From Alkalibacterium putridalgicola (GTDB lineage Bacteria > Bacillota > Bacilli > Lactobacillales > Carnobacteriaceae_A), in NCBI RefSeq assembly GCF_900109825.1, contig NZ_FOBL01000006.1, positions 25,324 to 89,323 of the forward strand: a stretch of 64,000 nt of DNA, read 5' to 3'. Positions 1-9,158 of the stretch are shown piece by piece. Each line of letters starts with the position of its first letter. Positions within the stretch are counted from its first letter, which is position 1. The notes below the pieces were generated by a model that was given only the letters and a program-made list of their open reading frames with translations, was not told the DNA's origin and ran no database searches. The translations under genes were made by a program, and so were the position numbers.

Positions 1-147
1 GATAAAATCCGTCAGAGATAACGCGAACCGCTCTTTCATCAGCCATTTAGCGATTTGGGTATCTCGATGTTTCTGTTCTAAAAAAGAAGAAGCCCAGGAA
101 AGGACTTCTGCATATGTTGAGGCTTCGCTCAGTGATTTAGTAGTCAT
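1..147 (-). CDS. prmC: Peptide chain release factor N5-glutamine methyltransferase PrmC, N-terminal part (cut by window edge)
   Basis: Reading in from the window edge on the minus strand there is an open frame of 49 codons starting [10 protein letters not shown] and continuing with a helical stretch ([13 protein letters not shown]), as in the N-terminal helical domain of PrmC/HemK. PrmC methylates the GGQ glutamine of release factors. It overlaps the 3' end of prfA, its substrate gene, by 11 bases, the usual translationally coupled order. The catalytic NPPY motif lies outside the window, so the assignment rests on the N-terminus and the neighbour. Confidence 0.85.
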   Translation of the reverse strand, partial: MTTKSLSEASTYAEVLSWASSFLEQKHRDTQIAKWLMKERFALSLTDFI

Positions 148-1219
148 TCTTCAACTGTTCCATCTTGCGGGACTGTTCCCACATCAGCAGCGGTTCGATG
201 ATCTCGTCCAGCTTGCCTGATAAAATCTGGTCCAGTTTCTGGATAGTCAGGTTGATGCGGTGATCCGTCACGCGGCTTTGAGGAAAGTTGTAGGTGCGGA
301 TACGTTCAGAACGGTCTCCCGTACCTACAGCCGATTTTCTTTCTGCATCCACTTCAGCTTGTGCTTCCTGCGTGATTTTATCATAGATGCGTGAACGAAG
401 GATTTTCATCGCTTTTTCTCTGTTCTTCAACTGAGAACGTTCGTCCTGCATGGCGACCACGATACCGGTCGGTTCATGGGTCAGTCTGACAGCAGAGGCG
501 GTCTTGTTTACGTGCTGTCCGCCGGCTCCACTTGCATGATAAATATCGACTCGGATGTCATTCTCATCGATATCTATTTCGACATCTTCTGCTTCCGGCA
601 TGACTACTACTGTTGCCGTAGACGTATGGATACGTCCCTGAGACTCTGTCTGAGGCACACGCTGCACACGGTGGGCACCGTTTTCGTATTTCAGTTTCGA
701 ATAAACATTCGTTCCATTGATCATGAGAGTGAGTTCTTTGAAACCGCCGGCATTACCCGCACTGGCATCCAATACTTCTGTTTTCCAGCCCTGATTGTCT
801 GAATATTTCTGATACATTTCAAACAGATCACTGGCAAAGAGCTGAGCTTCATCTCCGCCTGCTGCACCGCGGATCTCCATGATAACGTTACGTTCATCAT
901 TCTCATCTTTAGGAAGCAGCATGATTTTCAGCTCTTCTTCCATCTTTTCTTTTTGCTCTGAAAGCTCATTACGTTCTTCTTTAGCCAGCTCCTCCATCTC
1001 TTTATCAAGGGAATCATTCAGCATTTCTTCCGTGTCTTCCAGTTCAGATACGACTTCTTTGTATTTTCTGAATGTCGCAACCGTTTCTCTCAAACTCGCT
1101 TCTTCTTTACTCAAATTCATTAAACGCTCAGTGTCGCTGATCACCTGAGGATCGCTGAGCAGCTCATTCAATTCATCATAACGATTTTCTACATCTTCTA
1201 AGCGATCAAACATACTCAT
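137..1219 (-). CDS. prfA: Peptide chain release factor 1 (RF1)
   Basis: Release factor 1 recognises UAA and UAG stop codons and triggers release of the peptide from the ribosome. The 360-residue length is normal. Visible motifs are the coiled N-terminal domain, the codon-recognition tripeptide of the PxT type (Pro-Gln-Thr at residues 189-191) and the catalytic GAGGQ loop with Gln235. The ATG at 1219 overlaps the tdk stop codon (ATGA) and is preceded by an AGAGGAA ribosome site. A second ATG two codons in is possible but less well spaced. tdk, prfA and prmC are read as one transcript. Confidence 0.97.
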   Translation of the reverse strand: MSMFDRLEDVENRYDELNELLSDPQVISDTERLMNLSKEEASLRETVATFRKYKEVVSELEDTEEMLNDSLDKEMEELAKEERNELSEQKEKMEEELKIMLLPKDENDERNVIMEIRGAAGGDEAQLFASDLFEMYQKYSDNQGWKTEVLDASAGNAGGFKELTLMINGTNVYSKLKYENGAHRVQRVPQTESQGRIHTSTATVVVMPEAEDVEIDIDENDIRVDIYHASGAGGQHVNKTASAVRLTHEPTGIVVAMQDERSQLKNREKAMKILRSRIYDKITQEAQAEVDAERKSAVGTGDRSERIRTYNFPQSRVTDHRINLTIQKLDQILSGKLDEIIEPLLMWEQSRKMEQLKNDY

Positions 1220-1815
1220 TTTTTATTTCCTCTCTCTTGGTCACTGTTTATCAAAGGGTTATGGTAGTGTTTTCTGCATACAGGATAGTATGATTCATTG
1301 CCACCTATGGCGATCTGTTCGCCCGTATATACAGGTTTGCCCTCGTGGACACGCAAGTTCATAATGGCTTTTTTATGACAGAACCAGCAGATGGTTTTCA
1401 TTTCTTCGATCTTATCAGCCAAAAGCAGCAGTTCCTTTGAGCCTTCAAACAGTTCATTTCTAAAATCATTTTTCAGCCCAAAAGCCATGACCGGTATTTT
1501 CAGGTCATCGACTATCTTAGCCAGCTGTCTGACATGTGTTTTGTTTAAAAATTGTGCTTCATCGATCAGCACACAGGCAATCGACTTATCCACACCTTGA
1601 ACGACTGAAAAAATATCCATATCGTTCGTGACGGGGATCGCTTTTCGCTTCAAACCGATCCTGCTGGATATATAACCTACGCCATCGCGGTCATCCAGAG
1701 CACTTGTAAACAAGACCACCGGTTTCTCCTGCTCCTCGTAATTATGTGCGACTTTTAAAATTTCGATCGATTTTCCACTGTTCATTGCTCCATATCGAAA
1801 AAACAGTTGTGCCAT
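1216..1815 (-). CDS. tdk: Thymidine kinase
   Basis: Type II thymidine kinase, which phosphorylates thymidine to dTMP with ATP in the salvage pathway. The P-loop GAMNSGKS lies at residues 9-16, the DEAQF motif at 85-89, and the zinc-binding residues are Cys143, Cys146, Cys180 and His183. The 199-residue length fits the family. It is first in the tdk-prfA-prmC unit; a TATACT box at 1837-1842 could be its -10 element, with no good -35. The position before prfA is common in Firmicutes. Confidence 0.96.
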   Translation of the reverse strand: MAQLFFRYGAMNSGKSIEILKVAHNYEEQEKPVVLFTSALDDRDGVGYISSRIGLKRKAIPVTNDMDIFSVVQGVDKSIACVLIDEAQFLNKTHVRQLAKIVDDLKIPVMAFGLKNDFRNELFEGSKELLLLADKIEEMKTICWFCHKKAIMNLRVHEGKPVYTGEQIAIGGNESYYPVCRKHYHNPLINSDQERGNKK

Positions 1816-2005
1816 GACTGATTACCTACTTTCCTTAGTATACTCTATCTACGCGTCCTTCGTCTATTTCTGATAGACTCCAATCCTTATAAATTATAAG
1901 TGATGAAGCGGAAAAGTACAAGTCTACAATAAGGTCTGCCGCTTTTTTCTGCATTTCCTCCGGTTATATGCTAAACTATAGAAAAAAGTGATAGGAGATT
2001 TTTGT

Positions 2006-2956
2006 ATGACTGAACCTTTATTTTTAAGTGGTGTCTTTAAAGAAAAAATATGGGGTGGCGAAAAACTGAAGCAGCTTTTTGACTACGCTATACCAAATGA
2101 CCACACAGGCGAACTATGGGCGATCAGTGCCCATAAAAATGGACCGAGTACTGTGTTGAACGGTCTTTTTAAAGGTAAACAACTCGACGAGCTATGGTCT
2201 GATCATAAAGAATTATTCGACTATGCAGAAGGAGACGTTTTCCCGCTGCTGACTAAAATCATTGATGCACAAACAGAACTATCCGTTCAGGTCCATCCTG
2301 ACGATGCTTACGGGAAAGAACACGAAGGTGAACTGGGCAAGACAGAATGCTGGTACATCGTCGATGCTGAAGAAGGGTCAGAAATCATTTATGGTCACCA
2401 TGCAGAGACTAAGGAAGAACTGGAAAACATGATCGAGAAGGGTCAATGGGATGAACTTCTCAGAAAAAAAGAAGTGAAGGCAGGCGACTTCTTCTATGTC
2501 CCAAGCGGAACGATCCATGCTATCGGCGGAGGTATAGTCATTCTTGAAACACAGCAGTCGAGTGATACCACTTATCGTGTGTATGATTATGACCGCATCC
2601 AGGATGATGGCGAGAAACGCGACCTGCATATCGAAGACTCTGTTGCAGTGACCACTGTTCCACACATCGATCCGAACCTTGAGATGACGACGGCTGAAAA
2701 AGACGGCTATACAGAAACGACACTGGTTTCCAACTCATTCTTCACGGTCAAAGAATGGCAAATAGACGGCAAGGCTTCTTTTGAAAAGGAAGCGCCTTAC
2801 ACACTGGTCAGTGTACTGGATGGACAAGGCGAACTGATCGTTGATGGAACAACCTACTCTTGTTCAAAAGGGGATCATTTCATCCTCCCATCTGCGGTTG
2901 AATCATGGAGCTTCGATGGTTCCCTTCACATGATCGCTTCACATCCGGGGCAGTAA
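2006..2956 (+). CDS. manA: Mannose-6-phosphate isomerase, class I
   Basis: Interconverts mannose-6-phosphate and fructose-6-phosphate. The expected zinc ligands are seen as Gln95 and His97 (QVHPDD), Glu114 (KTE) and His171 (SGTIHA), with Arg191 in the following YRVYDYDR segment. At 316 residues it matches the short Bacillus type. An in-frame GTG at 1988 lies upstream, but the ATG at 2006 has the ribosome site ATAGGAGA at the right distance, so that start is chosen. It is a single gene closed by a terminator. Confidence 0.95.
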   Translation: MTEPLFLSGVFKEKIWGGEKLKQLFDYAIPNDHTGELWAISAHKNGPSTVLNGLFKGKQLDELWSDHKELFDYAEGDVFPLLTKIIDAQTELSVQVHPDDAYGKEHEGELGKTECWYIVDAEEGSEIIYGHHAETKEELENMIEKGQWDELLRKKEVKAGDFFYVPSGTIHAIGGGIVILETQQSSDTTYRVYDYDRIQDDGEKRDLHIEDSVAVTTVPHIDPNLEMTTAEKDGYTETTLVSNSFFTVKEWQIDGKASFEKEAPYTLVSVLDGQGELIVDGTTYSCSKGDHFILPSAVESWSFDGSLHMIASHPGQ

Positions 2957-2963
2957 AGAAAAA

Positions 2964-3007
2964 AACACCCGAATACTCGGTTAGGTGGTACCGAGCATTC
3001 GGGTGTT
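2964..3007 (+). terminator. Terminator-like hairpin after manA
   Basis: Eighteen-base arms (2964-2981 and 2990-3007) pair with one or two mismatches around an 8-base loop. The T-rich tail is poor on the plus strand, whereas the minus strand has TTTTTCTTT after the stem, so it may stop transcription both ways. Repeat array A begins about 50 bases further on. Confidence 0.75.
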
Positions 3008-3058
3008 CTGTATTTTAGTGAAAAAACCAATTACTATTGCGCTTCATTACTGGGAGTG

Positions 3059-3390
3059 AATGCTCCTTATTCTTAGTGATCCTTGTTTGGGTAATGCCAA
3101 CAATCACTGCATTGGACGTACTCACGGACATTCTGGTTTGGGTAAACCCATTGTCGCCTTCATTGGACGTACCCGGCCCCACTTCTAGTTTGGGTGATGC
3201 CAATGGTGCTCACATTGAACGTACTCACGGACATTCTGGTTTGGGTAAACTCATTGTCGCCTTCATTGAACGTACTCACGGACATTTAAATTTGGGCAAC
3301 CCCAATGTGGCCTTCATTGAACGTACTCGGCCCCACTTCTAGCTCCAGTGATGCCAATGGTGTTGCAATGAACGAAATCATACCTAATCA
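3059..3390. repeat. Intergenic array A of degenerate 51-52 bp units
   Basis: The motif CATTG(G/A)ACGTAC begins at 3110, 3161, 3213, 3264 and 3315, with a decayed copy at 3366 (CAATGAACG) and a weak first unit from 3059. Spacing is 51, 52, 51, 51 and 51. Units 3110 and 3213 are nearly identical; units 3161 and 3315 share a second version (CGGCCCCACTTCTAG, later GTGATGCCAATGG). At two junctions CAATG and CATTG form a short dyad across the unit boundary. The array lies between the convergent manA and ABC exporter genes, bounded by both terminators. A reading frame crosses part of it, but the 52-base unit breaks the frame and no ribosome site is present, so it is taken as non-coding. Confidence 0.8.
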
Positions 3391-3403
3391 AGGTTTAGAC
3401 AGT

Positions 3404-3436
3404 AAAAAGAGCTGCCCGAGGGGAGGCAGCTCTTTC
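3404..3436 (-). terminator. Terminator of the ABC exporter operon
   Basis: AAAGAGCTGCC and GGCAGCTCTTT pair around an 8-base loop, followed on the minus strand by TTTTTAC. It sits directly after the stop of the second exporter gene. Confidence 0.85.
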
Positions 3437-3437
3437 T

Positions 3438-5300
3438 TTATACAGCTTGAAGCTGGTCGTCAGGTGTCTGAAACTGTGAGTTGTACAAATCAGCATAAAA
3501 GCCATCCTGGTACATCAAATCATCATGATTCCCAGTTTCAATAACATCACCGTGGTTCATTACAATGATCTTGTCGGCATCTCTGATCGTTGACAGTCGG
3601 TGAGCGACAACAAAACTTGTTCGGCTCTCAAGCAGTTTACCCATTGCACGCTGGATCAGTATTTCCGTACGGGTATCTACTGAAGAGGTCGCTTCATCCA
3701 GTATCAGGATCTCCGGATCAGCTAGAAAGGCACGGGCAATAGTGATCAGTTGTCTTTGACCCTGTGAAATGTTCGTTCCTTCTTCGTTAAGCATCGTATT
3801 ATAGCCGTCTGGCAAGCGTCTGACAAATTCATCTACGTGAGCAGCTTTAGCAGCTTCCAGTATCGTTTCTTCACTCGGTTCATCATCGTGGCTTCCATAC
3901 TTCAGGTTTTCCCAAATCGTCCCATTGAATAGCCATGTGTCCTGTAGAACCATGGAAAACTTACTGCGCAGTTCAGCACGGTCTATATCTCTCGTATCGA
4001 CTCCTTCATAACGAATACTTCCGCCTTTCACATCATAGAAACGTTCCAGCAGATTGATCAGCGTCGATTTTCCGGCTCCAGTCGGTCCAACGACTGCAAC
4101 CATTTCACCCTCTTTAACTGTAAGATTGAAGTCTGTCATAAGCAGCGCATCATCATTATAACCAAATTCGACATTTTCAAATTCAACTTTATAAGGCGTT
4201 TGTTTCTTTGGCTCCAGTCCCGATTGAGTTTCTTCCATCGGTTCTTCATCCAGCACTTCAAAAACACGTTCACATGAAGCGATCGTGACCTGGATCGTAT
4301 TCGCCAGATTGGCGATCTGTCTGACCGGCTGTGAGAATTGGTTGACATATTGAATAAAGGCCTGAACGTTACCTAAAGAAACAGCGCCGTTGGCAACACC
4401 GATACCACCCACAATGGCGACACCAAAATATCCTAGGTCTCTTGAAAAACTGACCAAAGGCATCATGATACCAGTCAGGAACTGGGCTTTCCATGAAGCA
4501 TCATTCAATCTTGCACTCTGTTTCATGAACTTCTCGATTTCTTCTTCTTCTCTATTATACGTTTTAACTATCGTATGGCCGGAAAATGTTTCCTCGACCT
4601 GATCATTCAAAATCCCCAGCTCTTTCTGCTGAAGGGCGAACTGTTTCTGTGACTTAGGGGCTACAAATGCGATAAGAAGAAAGCTTATCGGCACCGTAAC
4701 GATGGTCACAAGCGTCAGTCTTATATCGATGGCGAACATGATGACAAGTACAGTAACGAACTGGACCACACTCATGATGAACTGGGTCAGCGACTGTTGG
4801 AGCGTGTTGGCTATCTGGTCCATGTCATTGACAGCACGCGACATGATATCGCCGTTCGAGTGAGTATCGTAGTAACGGATCGGTAATGTGGACATCTTTT
4901 CTTTTAGATCTTTACGCATATCGTAAACAGTCTTTTGGGCAATGCGTGCCGTGATATACTGTTGGAAATAACGGAACACTGCCTGAGTGATGTAAACGAC
5001 TGCGACGATCAGGAGGATATTGCGAATGAGTTCAAAGTCGATCGGATAGGTTTCTATCGCCTCTCCCGCTTCTCTCAATGCCTGACCTTCCTGGATCCCA
5101 CGGTAGATTTCAGTCGTCGCTCGACCGAGAATATACGGTGCCAAAGTTGCCATGATAGTCGAAGCAATGACCAGGACTAATGTAACGACCAGTCCCCAGA
5201 AACGAGTGGACATATAGCGGATCAGTCTCTTTGTCGTCCCCCAGAAATCTTCTGCCTTTTTTGCTTTTAAATGAGCAGCATTACTTGTACCTTTGGGCAT
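3438..5300 (-). CDS. Heterodimeric ABC exporter, subunit with the canonical ATP site (LmrD/BmrD-like)
   Basis: Half-transporter of 620 residues: about six membrane helices (residues 35-345), then an ATPase domain. Walker A GPTGAGKS is at 405-412, Walker B ends in DE (Glu536, catalytic) and the switch His is His567. The signature is SQGQ (512-515) rather than SGGQ, which is the expected partner of the degenerate site in the other subunit. The start overlaps the stop of the upstream subunit (TAATG). Such pairs export drugs or lipids from the cytoplasm; the real substrate cannot be read from sequence. The TetR gene ahead suggests drug or toxin-induced expression. Confidence 0.92.
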   Translation of the reverse strand: MPKGTSNAAHLKAKKAEDFWGTTKRLIRYMSTRFWGLVVTLVLVIASTIMATLAPYILGRATTEIYRGIQEGQALREAGEAIETYPIDFELIRNILLIVAVVYITQAVFRYFQQYITARIAQKTVYDMRKDLKEKMSTLPIRYYDTHSNGDIMSRAVNDMDQIANTLQQSLTQFIMSVVQFVTVLVIMFAIDIRLTLVTIVTVPISFLLIAFVAPKSQKQFALQQKELGILNDQVEETFSGHTIVKTYNREEEEIEKFMKQSARLNDASWKAQFLTGIMMPLVSFSRDLGYFGVAIVGGIGVANGAVSLGNVQAFIQYVNQFSQPVRQIANLANTIQVTIASCERVFEVLDEEPMEETQSGLEPKKQTPYKVEFENVEFGYNDDALLMTDFNLTVKEGEMVAVVGPTGAGKSTLINLLERFYDVKGGSIRYEGVDTRDIDRAELRSKFSMVLQDTWLFNGTIWENLKYGSHDDEPSEETILEAAKAAHVDEFVRRLPDGYNTMLNEEGTNISQGQRQLITIARAFLADPEILILDEATSSVDTRTEILIQRAMGKLLESRTSFVVAHRLSTIRDADKIIVMNHGDVIETGNHDDLMYQDGFYADLYNSQFQTPDDQLQAV

Positions 5301-7021
5301 TAAATGTCCTCTCCTTTCAACTGAGATTCCATAATTTCCTGATAAACTTTATTTGTTTCTTTAAGCTCTTCATGTGTTCCTTTACCGGCTATTTCGCCTT
5401 TATCAAGGACGATGATTTCATCTGCGTCAACGACCGTACTGATACGCTGAGCGATGATCACAACAGCAGCATCCTTAGCTGCCGGCGCAAGTGCTTCACG
5501 CAGCTTGGCATCTGTCTTGAAGTCCAAAGCTGAAAATGAATCGTCAAAGACTAGGATATCTGCATCGGTGACCAAGGCTCTTGCAATACTCAGTCGCTGT
5601 CTCTGTCCACCGGAGAAGTTGCCGCCGCCTTGTTCGACATGGGCATCCAAGCCTTCAGGAAGGCTGGAAACAAAATCTTTTCCCTGAGCAATATCTAAAG
5701 CGTGCCAGATATCTTCATCTGTAGCTTCTGGTTTACCGTATTTCAGATTATCTCTTATGGTCCCGGAAAAGAGGATGGCCTTTTGAGGAGCAAAGCCGAT
5801 CAGCTGCCTCAGCTCACCCTGTCTGACTTCTCTAATATCAATACCATTCACTTGAACTGATCCTTTTTCTACATCGTAAAGACGTGGAATGAGATTGGCT
5901 AGCGTCGTTTTCCCAGAACCCGTTCCACCGATGACAGCCAGTCGTTCGCCTTTCTTGAGATCGAAAGAAATATCCTTCAAGGCAGGTTTCTCCGCACCCG
6001 AGTAGCGGTAATCAACATTTTTGAAGCTTAATGAGGCCTTATTTCCTGCAGTCAGTTTTTTAGGTTCTTCTGGATCTTTAATGATGTTCGGAGTATCCAG
6101 TACTTCTATGATACGTGAAGCGGCAACCTGACCTCTGGGTAGGAAAAACAGGACCATGGAGACCATCATGACGCCGATAAGTATCTGCATCGCGTAAGTC
6201 ATGAAGGCGACCAGGTTCCCTACCTGCATGTCGCCGACACTGATCAGCTGTGCACCGAACCAGATGATCATGATGTTGGTCACACTTATAGCAAAGGTCA
6301 TTGACGGCATCATAAAAGCCATACGTGTGTAAGCTTTTATCGAAGTGGATGCAAAATCCCAGTTTGCATCATCGAAGCGTTCTTTTTCATAATCATCTTT
6401 GTTGAAGGCACGAATGACGCGGATACCTGTCAATCCTTCACGAAAAACTTTGTTCAATCGGTCTGTTTTCAGCTGCATCGATTTGAATATCGGACTTGTT
6501 GATTTTAATATCGCAAACAGCAGCAAACCCAGTATCGGCATAGATATCAAGAAGACAAAAGCCAGCTGAGGTTCTCTTGTGAAAGCCATGATGCCTGCAC
6601 CAATCATTAGAAATGGTGCGAGTATCATCGTACGCAGGACCATCATCATAACAAATTGGATCTGCATGACATCATTGGTCGTTCGTGTGATAAGTGTAGA
6701 CGTCCCGAACTTATCGATTTCCTCATTGGTAAAATAAGCAACCATCGTGTAGATTTTTCTGCGGATCTTATCACCAAGACCTTGTGATTCCTGCGCGGCA
6801 TAGTAAACATTTACAAGTGCAGAGCCGATCGTAACCAGCGTAAATGCCAGCATGATAAGCCCAGTCTGTATAATATAACCGATATCACCCTCCGCAACTC
6901 CGTAGTCGATGATATTGGCCGTGAAAGTCGGCATGGCCAGCATACCTACGACCTGGACAGCCAGAAACAGCAGGCTTAAAAATATGCGCCATGGGTTCAT
7001 CCATTTTCCTAATCTAATCAT
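5300..7021 (-). CDS. Heterodimeric ABC exporter, subunit with the degenerate ATP site (LmrC/BmrC-like)
   Basis: Half-transporter of 573 residues with six membrane helices and one ATPase domain (Walker A GGTGSGKT 365-372, signature FSGGQ 469-473). The catalytic Glu after Walker B is replaced by Asp494 and the switch His by Gln525, so one of the two ATP sites in the dimer should be slow or non-hydrolytic, as in LmrCD and TM287/288. The ATG at 7021 is preceded by GAGGAG and overlaps the TetR stop as ATGA. An upstream in-frame ATG at 7069 lies inside the regulator gene and is not used here. Confidence 0.92.
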   Translation of the reverse strand: MIRLGKWMNPWRIFLSLLFLAVQVVGMLAMPTFTANIIDYGVAEGDIGYIIQTGLIMLAFTLVTIGSALVNVYYAAQESQGLGDKIRRKIYTMVAYFTNEEIDKFGTSTLITRTTNDVMQIQFVMMMVLRTMILAPFLMIGAGIMAFTREPQLAFVFLISMPILGLLLFAILKSTSPIFKSMQLKTDRLNKVFREGLTGIRVIRAFNKDDYEKERFDDANWDFASTSIKAYTRMAFMMPSMTFAISVTNIMIIWFGAQLISVGDMQVGNLVAFMTYAMQILIGVMMVSMVLFFLPRGQVAASRIIEVLDTPNIIKDPEEPKKLTAGNKASLSFKNVDYRYSGAEKPALKDISFDLKKGERLAVIGGTGSGKTTLANLIPRLYDVEKGSVQVNGIDIREVRQGELRQLIGFAPQKAILFSGTIRDNLKYGKPEATDEDIWHALDIAQGKDFVSSLPEGLDAHVEQGGGNFSGGQRQRLSIARALVTDADILVFDDSFSALDFKTDAKLREALAPAAKDAAVVIIAQRISTVVDADEIIVLDKGEIAGKGTHEELKETNKVYQEIMESQLKGEDI

Positions 7022-7659
7022 TCTTTCTCCTCTTTCTCTGCAGGAATGGCTATACCATAAGTGATCCATTCCAATCGTTTTAAAAATAAATCCTGGGTTT
7101 CTTTGACGGAAAGTTCTTTCCAGAATCCTTCCATAATCGTATCATTCAGCATACTCAAAATGTATCTCAGGACATCGATCAGCTCGGTATCAGACGTCAT
7201 CTTCAAATTATCTCTACTGACAACATCAACAATACGTTTGCCGTTGGGCAGTTTGTGAGATTTAGTTTCTTTAAAATCGACACGTGCTTCCTGATTGATC
7301 TGATAATTCATGTGCAGATACATATTCTCAAAAAAACCAAACTTTTCAGATTCCATGATGTATTTAATGTATTTCTCGCTGAAAAGTTTATACCCTTCAT
7401 GAAAATCTCCGTCTTTTTCCTGAAAACTTTTAAGCATCAAGTTACGATAGTTGTATCGGAACTTTCCGATCAGGAAGAAATATAAGTCCTTTTTATCTTC
7501 AAAATACTGATAGAAACTTCCTCTGGATATTTTTGAATTTTTCACAATATTAGAAATCGATGCTTCATTCAGTGGTTTTGCTGAAAATTCTTTCATTGCT
7601 CCTGCGACCAGTCGTTTCTTCTTTTCTTCTGGTAAATTAAAAAATGTTTGTGTCGGCAA
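7018..7659 (-). CDS. TetR/AcrR-family repressor of the ABC exporter operon
   Basis: The N-terminus holds a helix-turn-helix of TetR type (residues about 20-60, with SKISRGSFYQYF), followed by a helical ligand-binding domain. The likely start is the TTG at 7659, 8 bases after AGGAGG; this gives 213 residues. It is the first gene of the operon and is read into both exporter genes by ATGA and TAATG overlaps. Two dyads directly upstream are the probable binding sites, so autoregulation is inferred. The inducer is unknown. Confidence 0.9.
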   Translation of the reverse strand: MPTQTFFNLPEEKKKRLVAGAMKEFSAKPLNEASISNIVKNSKISRGSFYQYFEDKKDLYFFLIGKFRYNYRNLMLKSFQEKDGDFHEGYKLFSEKYIKYIMESEKFGFFENMYLHMNYQINQEARVDFKETKSHKLPNGKRIVDVVSRDNLKMTSDTELIDVLRYILSMLNDTIMEGFWKELSVKETQDLFLKRLEWITYGIAIPAEKEEKE

Positions 7660-7689
7660 TTTATAACCTCCTAAGACAAAATAAAAAAA

Positions 7690-7732
7690 TGACAAGATGT
7701 CATATTATGTTAATATATGTGACAGCTTGTCA
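7690..7732 (-). promoter_or_regulatory. Twin TetR operator with promoter
   Basis: Two dyads of form TGACA-N3-TGTCA lie at 7690-7702 and 7720-7732, 30 bp centre to centre (about three helical turns, same DNA face). A minus-strand promoter candidate TTGCAT-N17-TATATT runs through them (TTGCAT at 7740-7735). A repressor bound at both sites would cover the -35 and -10 elements. Confidence 0.8.
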
Positions 7733-7761
7733 TAATGCAAGAGATAAATTTCAAAAAATTA

Positions 7762-7793
7762 CATCTTAGTTCGCATAAAACAGAACTAAGATG
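7762..7793 (-). terminator. Terminator after the AI-2E family gene
   Basis: CATCTTAGTTC and GAACTAAGATG form an 11-bp stem with a 10-base loop; the minus strand continues TAATTTTTTG. It lies just past the stop at 7800. Confidence 0.8.
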
Positions 7794-7799
7794 CAGTGT

Positions 7800-9002
7800 T
7801 TATTCAGTTGTTTCAACGACTTCATCGGATATTTCCGGTGTTGTTTCCTCTTCATAAAGATTTGAATACTTCTTATACCATTGGAAAAGCATCGATACAA
7901 CTATCTTTATTATGGCGTATCCCGGGATCCCAAAAACGACTCCCATGAGACCAAATAAGCGTCCGGCAATCAGCAGAAGAAAAATTATATTCACCGGATG
8001 TATCTTTAAAGAATTCCCTAACACCTGTGGCGAAACCACACGCCCCTCCAGCAGCTGTTCGACACCGAAAACAATGAGTACTTTAAAGAGCATGAACGGT
8101 GAATCAACGACTGCAATGATGAGTGCGGGAATAGTTGCAATGAATGAACCCAAATACGGAATGAGATTTAAAAATCCTGCAAATATACCTAAGGTCAAAG
8201 CAAAATCCAGCCCTATGATCGAGAAGCCGATATAAAACATGAAACCGACAAAGATAGCAACAATCAGTTGTCCTCTGACATAATAACTGATCTGTCTGTT
8301 AATATCCGTCAGCAGCTTATTTACCGTCGGTCGTGCCTTTGTAGGAATAAACCGGGAGAGTCTGTAAGGAATCTTTTTTCCATCCTTGAGTAAGTAAAAG
8401 AGTACAAACGGCATAGTAAACAAAGTGATGAATATCCGGGTGATCGTCCCGATAACACTGCCGATCCCGCCAACTGTGGCATTTAAAACCGAGGTCGTCT
8501 GTTCTGTCAAGGTTTCAACAAAAGAGGTATCTTCTGTCTGATTCATAAAGTTAGACAGAACTTCTATATTTAAAAGACTCTCGACTTGACCGATAAAGTT
8601 ACTCCAATACTCCGGCCATATATCAATGAGTGATGCCACCTGTCTCTGTATTATGGGAACGATATAATTCATTCCTCCTACAATAAGCAACATGACGACG
8701 CTGAACACGAAGGCGATCGCCGTGTTCCTCGAGAACCTTCTCTCCTCCAGCCAGTCGACCAGCGGGGTAAGAAGGTAGTAAAAAATAACCGCAAAAATAA
8801 TCGGCGGACCGATGATGCTGAAAGCTATTTCGATCGGTTCAAATATATAGGAAATACGGGCGACCATAAAAATATTCAATGCCAGAAGAAATATTATCAG
8901 AAGTACCGTCACAAGTTTATTGTCTATGATCTGCTTCCAGAACCAGGTATCATTCCATTTTTTTGAATGGTCGTTCTTTTCTTCCTTGTTCAAAATTTTC
9001 AC
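7800..9002 (-). CDS. AI-2E family transporter (YdbI/PerM-like membrane protein)
   Basis: A 400-residue protein with about eight membrane segments in the arrangement of the AI-2E/PerM family: two N-terminal pairs, a long extracytoplasmic loop (about 120-200), and a C-terminal cluster holding the GLDFALTLG and LIPYLGSF segments. Family members have been linked to autoinducer-2 or Na+/H+ exchange, so the name does not prove a substrate. The GTG at 9002 is used; its ribosome site GGGAG is very close, so a TTG four codons later is also possible. Monocistronic, with its own terminator. Confidence 0.85.
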   Translation of the reverse strand: MKILNKEEKNDHSKKWNDTWFWKQIIDNKLVTVLLIIFLLALNIFMVARISYIFEPIEIAFSIIGPPIIFAVIFYYLLTPLVDWLEERRFSRNTAIAFVFSVVMLLIVGGMNYIVPIIQRQVASLIDIWPEYWSNFIGQVESLLNIEVLSNFMNQTEDTSFVETLTEQTTSVLNATVGGIGSVIGTITRIFITLFTMPFVLFYLLKDGKKIPYRLSRFIPTKARPTVNKLLTDINRQISYYVRGQLIVAIFVGFMFYIGFSIIGLDFALTLGIFAGFLNLIPYLGSFIATIPALIIAVVDSPFMLFKVLIVFGVEQLLEGRVVSPQVLGNSLKIHPVNIIFLLLIAGRLFGLMGVVFGIPGYAIIKIVVSMLFQWYKKYSNLYEEETTPEISDEVVETTE

Positions 9003-9090
9003 CCACTCCCTGCTCGTTACTTATATTTTAGCATACACCTTTGATCAACAGGTACACATATACATTTACACATGCAAAGTCTTTCTCTTT

Positions 9091-9120
9091 TTGTACCCGT
9101 CTTCTGAAATCTGTTATACT
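9091..9120 (+). promoter_or_regulatory. Promoter of the lactonase gene
   Basis: TTGTAC at 9091-9096, 18-bp spacer, TATACT at 9115-9120. The start codon follows 39 bases later behind CAGGAGGA. Confidence 0.7.
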
Positions 9121-9158
9121 ATTTAAGTGAATACAATCGATTTCAGGAGGAATGCATT

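Noticed and set aside
3037..3342. Plus-strand reading frame of 101 codons with a 17-residue periodicity
   Set aside because: It only reflects the 51-bp DNA repeats; a 52-base unit shifts the frame, there is no ribosome site, and the next units are in another frame.
3059..3390. CRISPR array
   Set aside because: Similarity extends across whole units; there is no alternation of identical repeats with unrelated spacers and no cas gene nearby. The same holds for arrays B and C.
7800..9002. Autoinducer-2 exporter
   Set aside because: Family name only; the family is mixed and nothing in the sequence or neighbours shows AI-2 transport.
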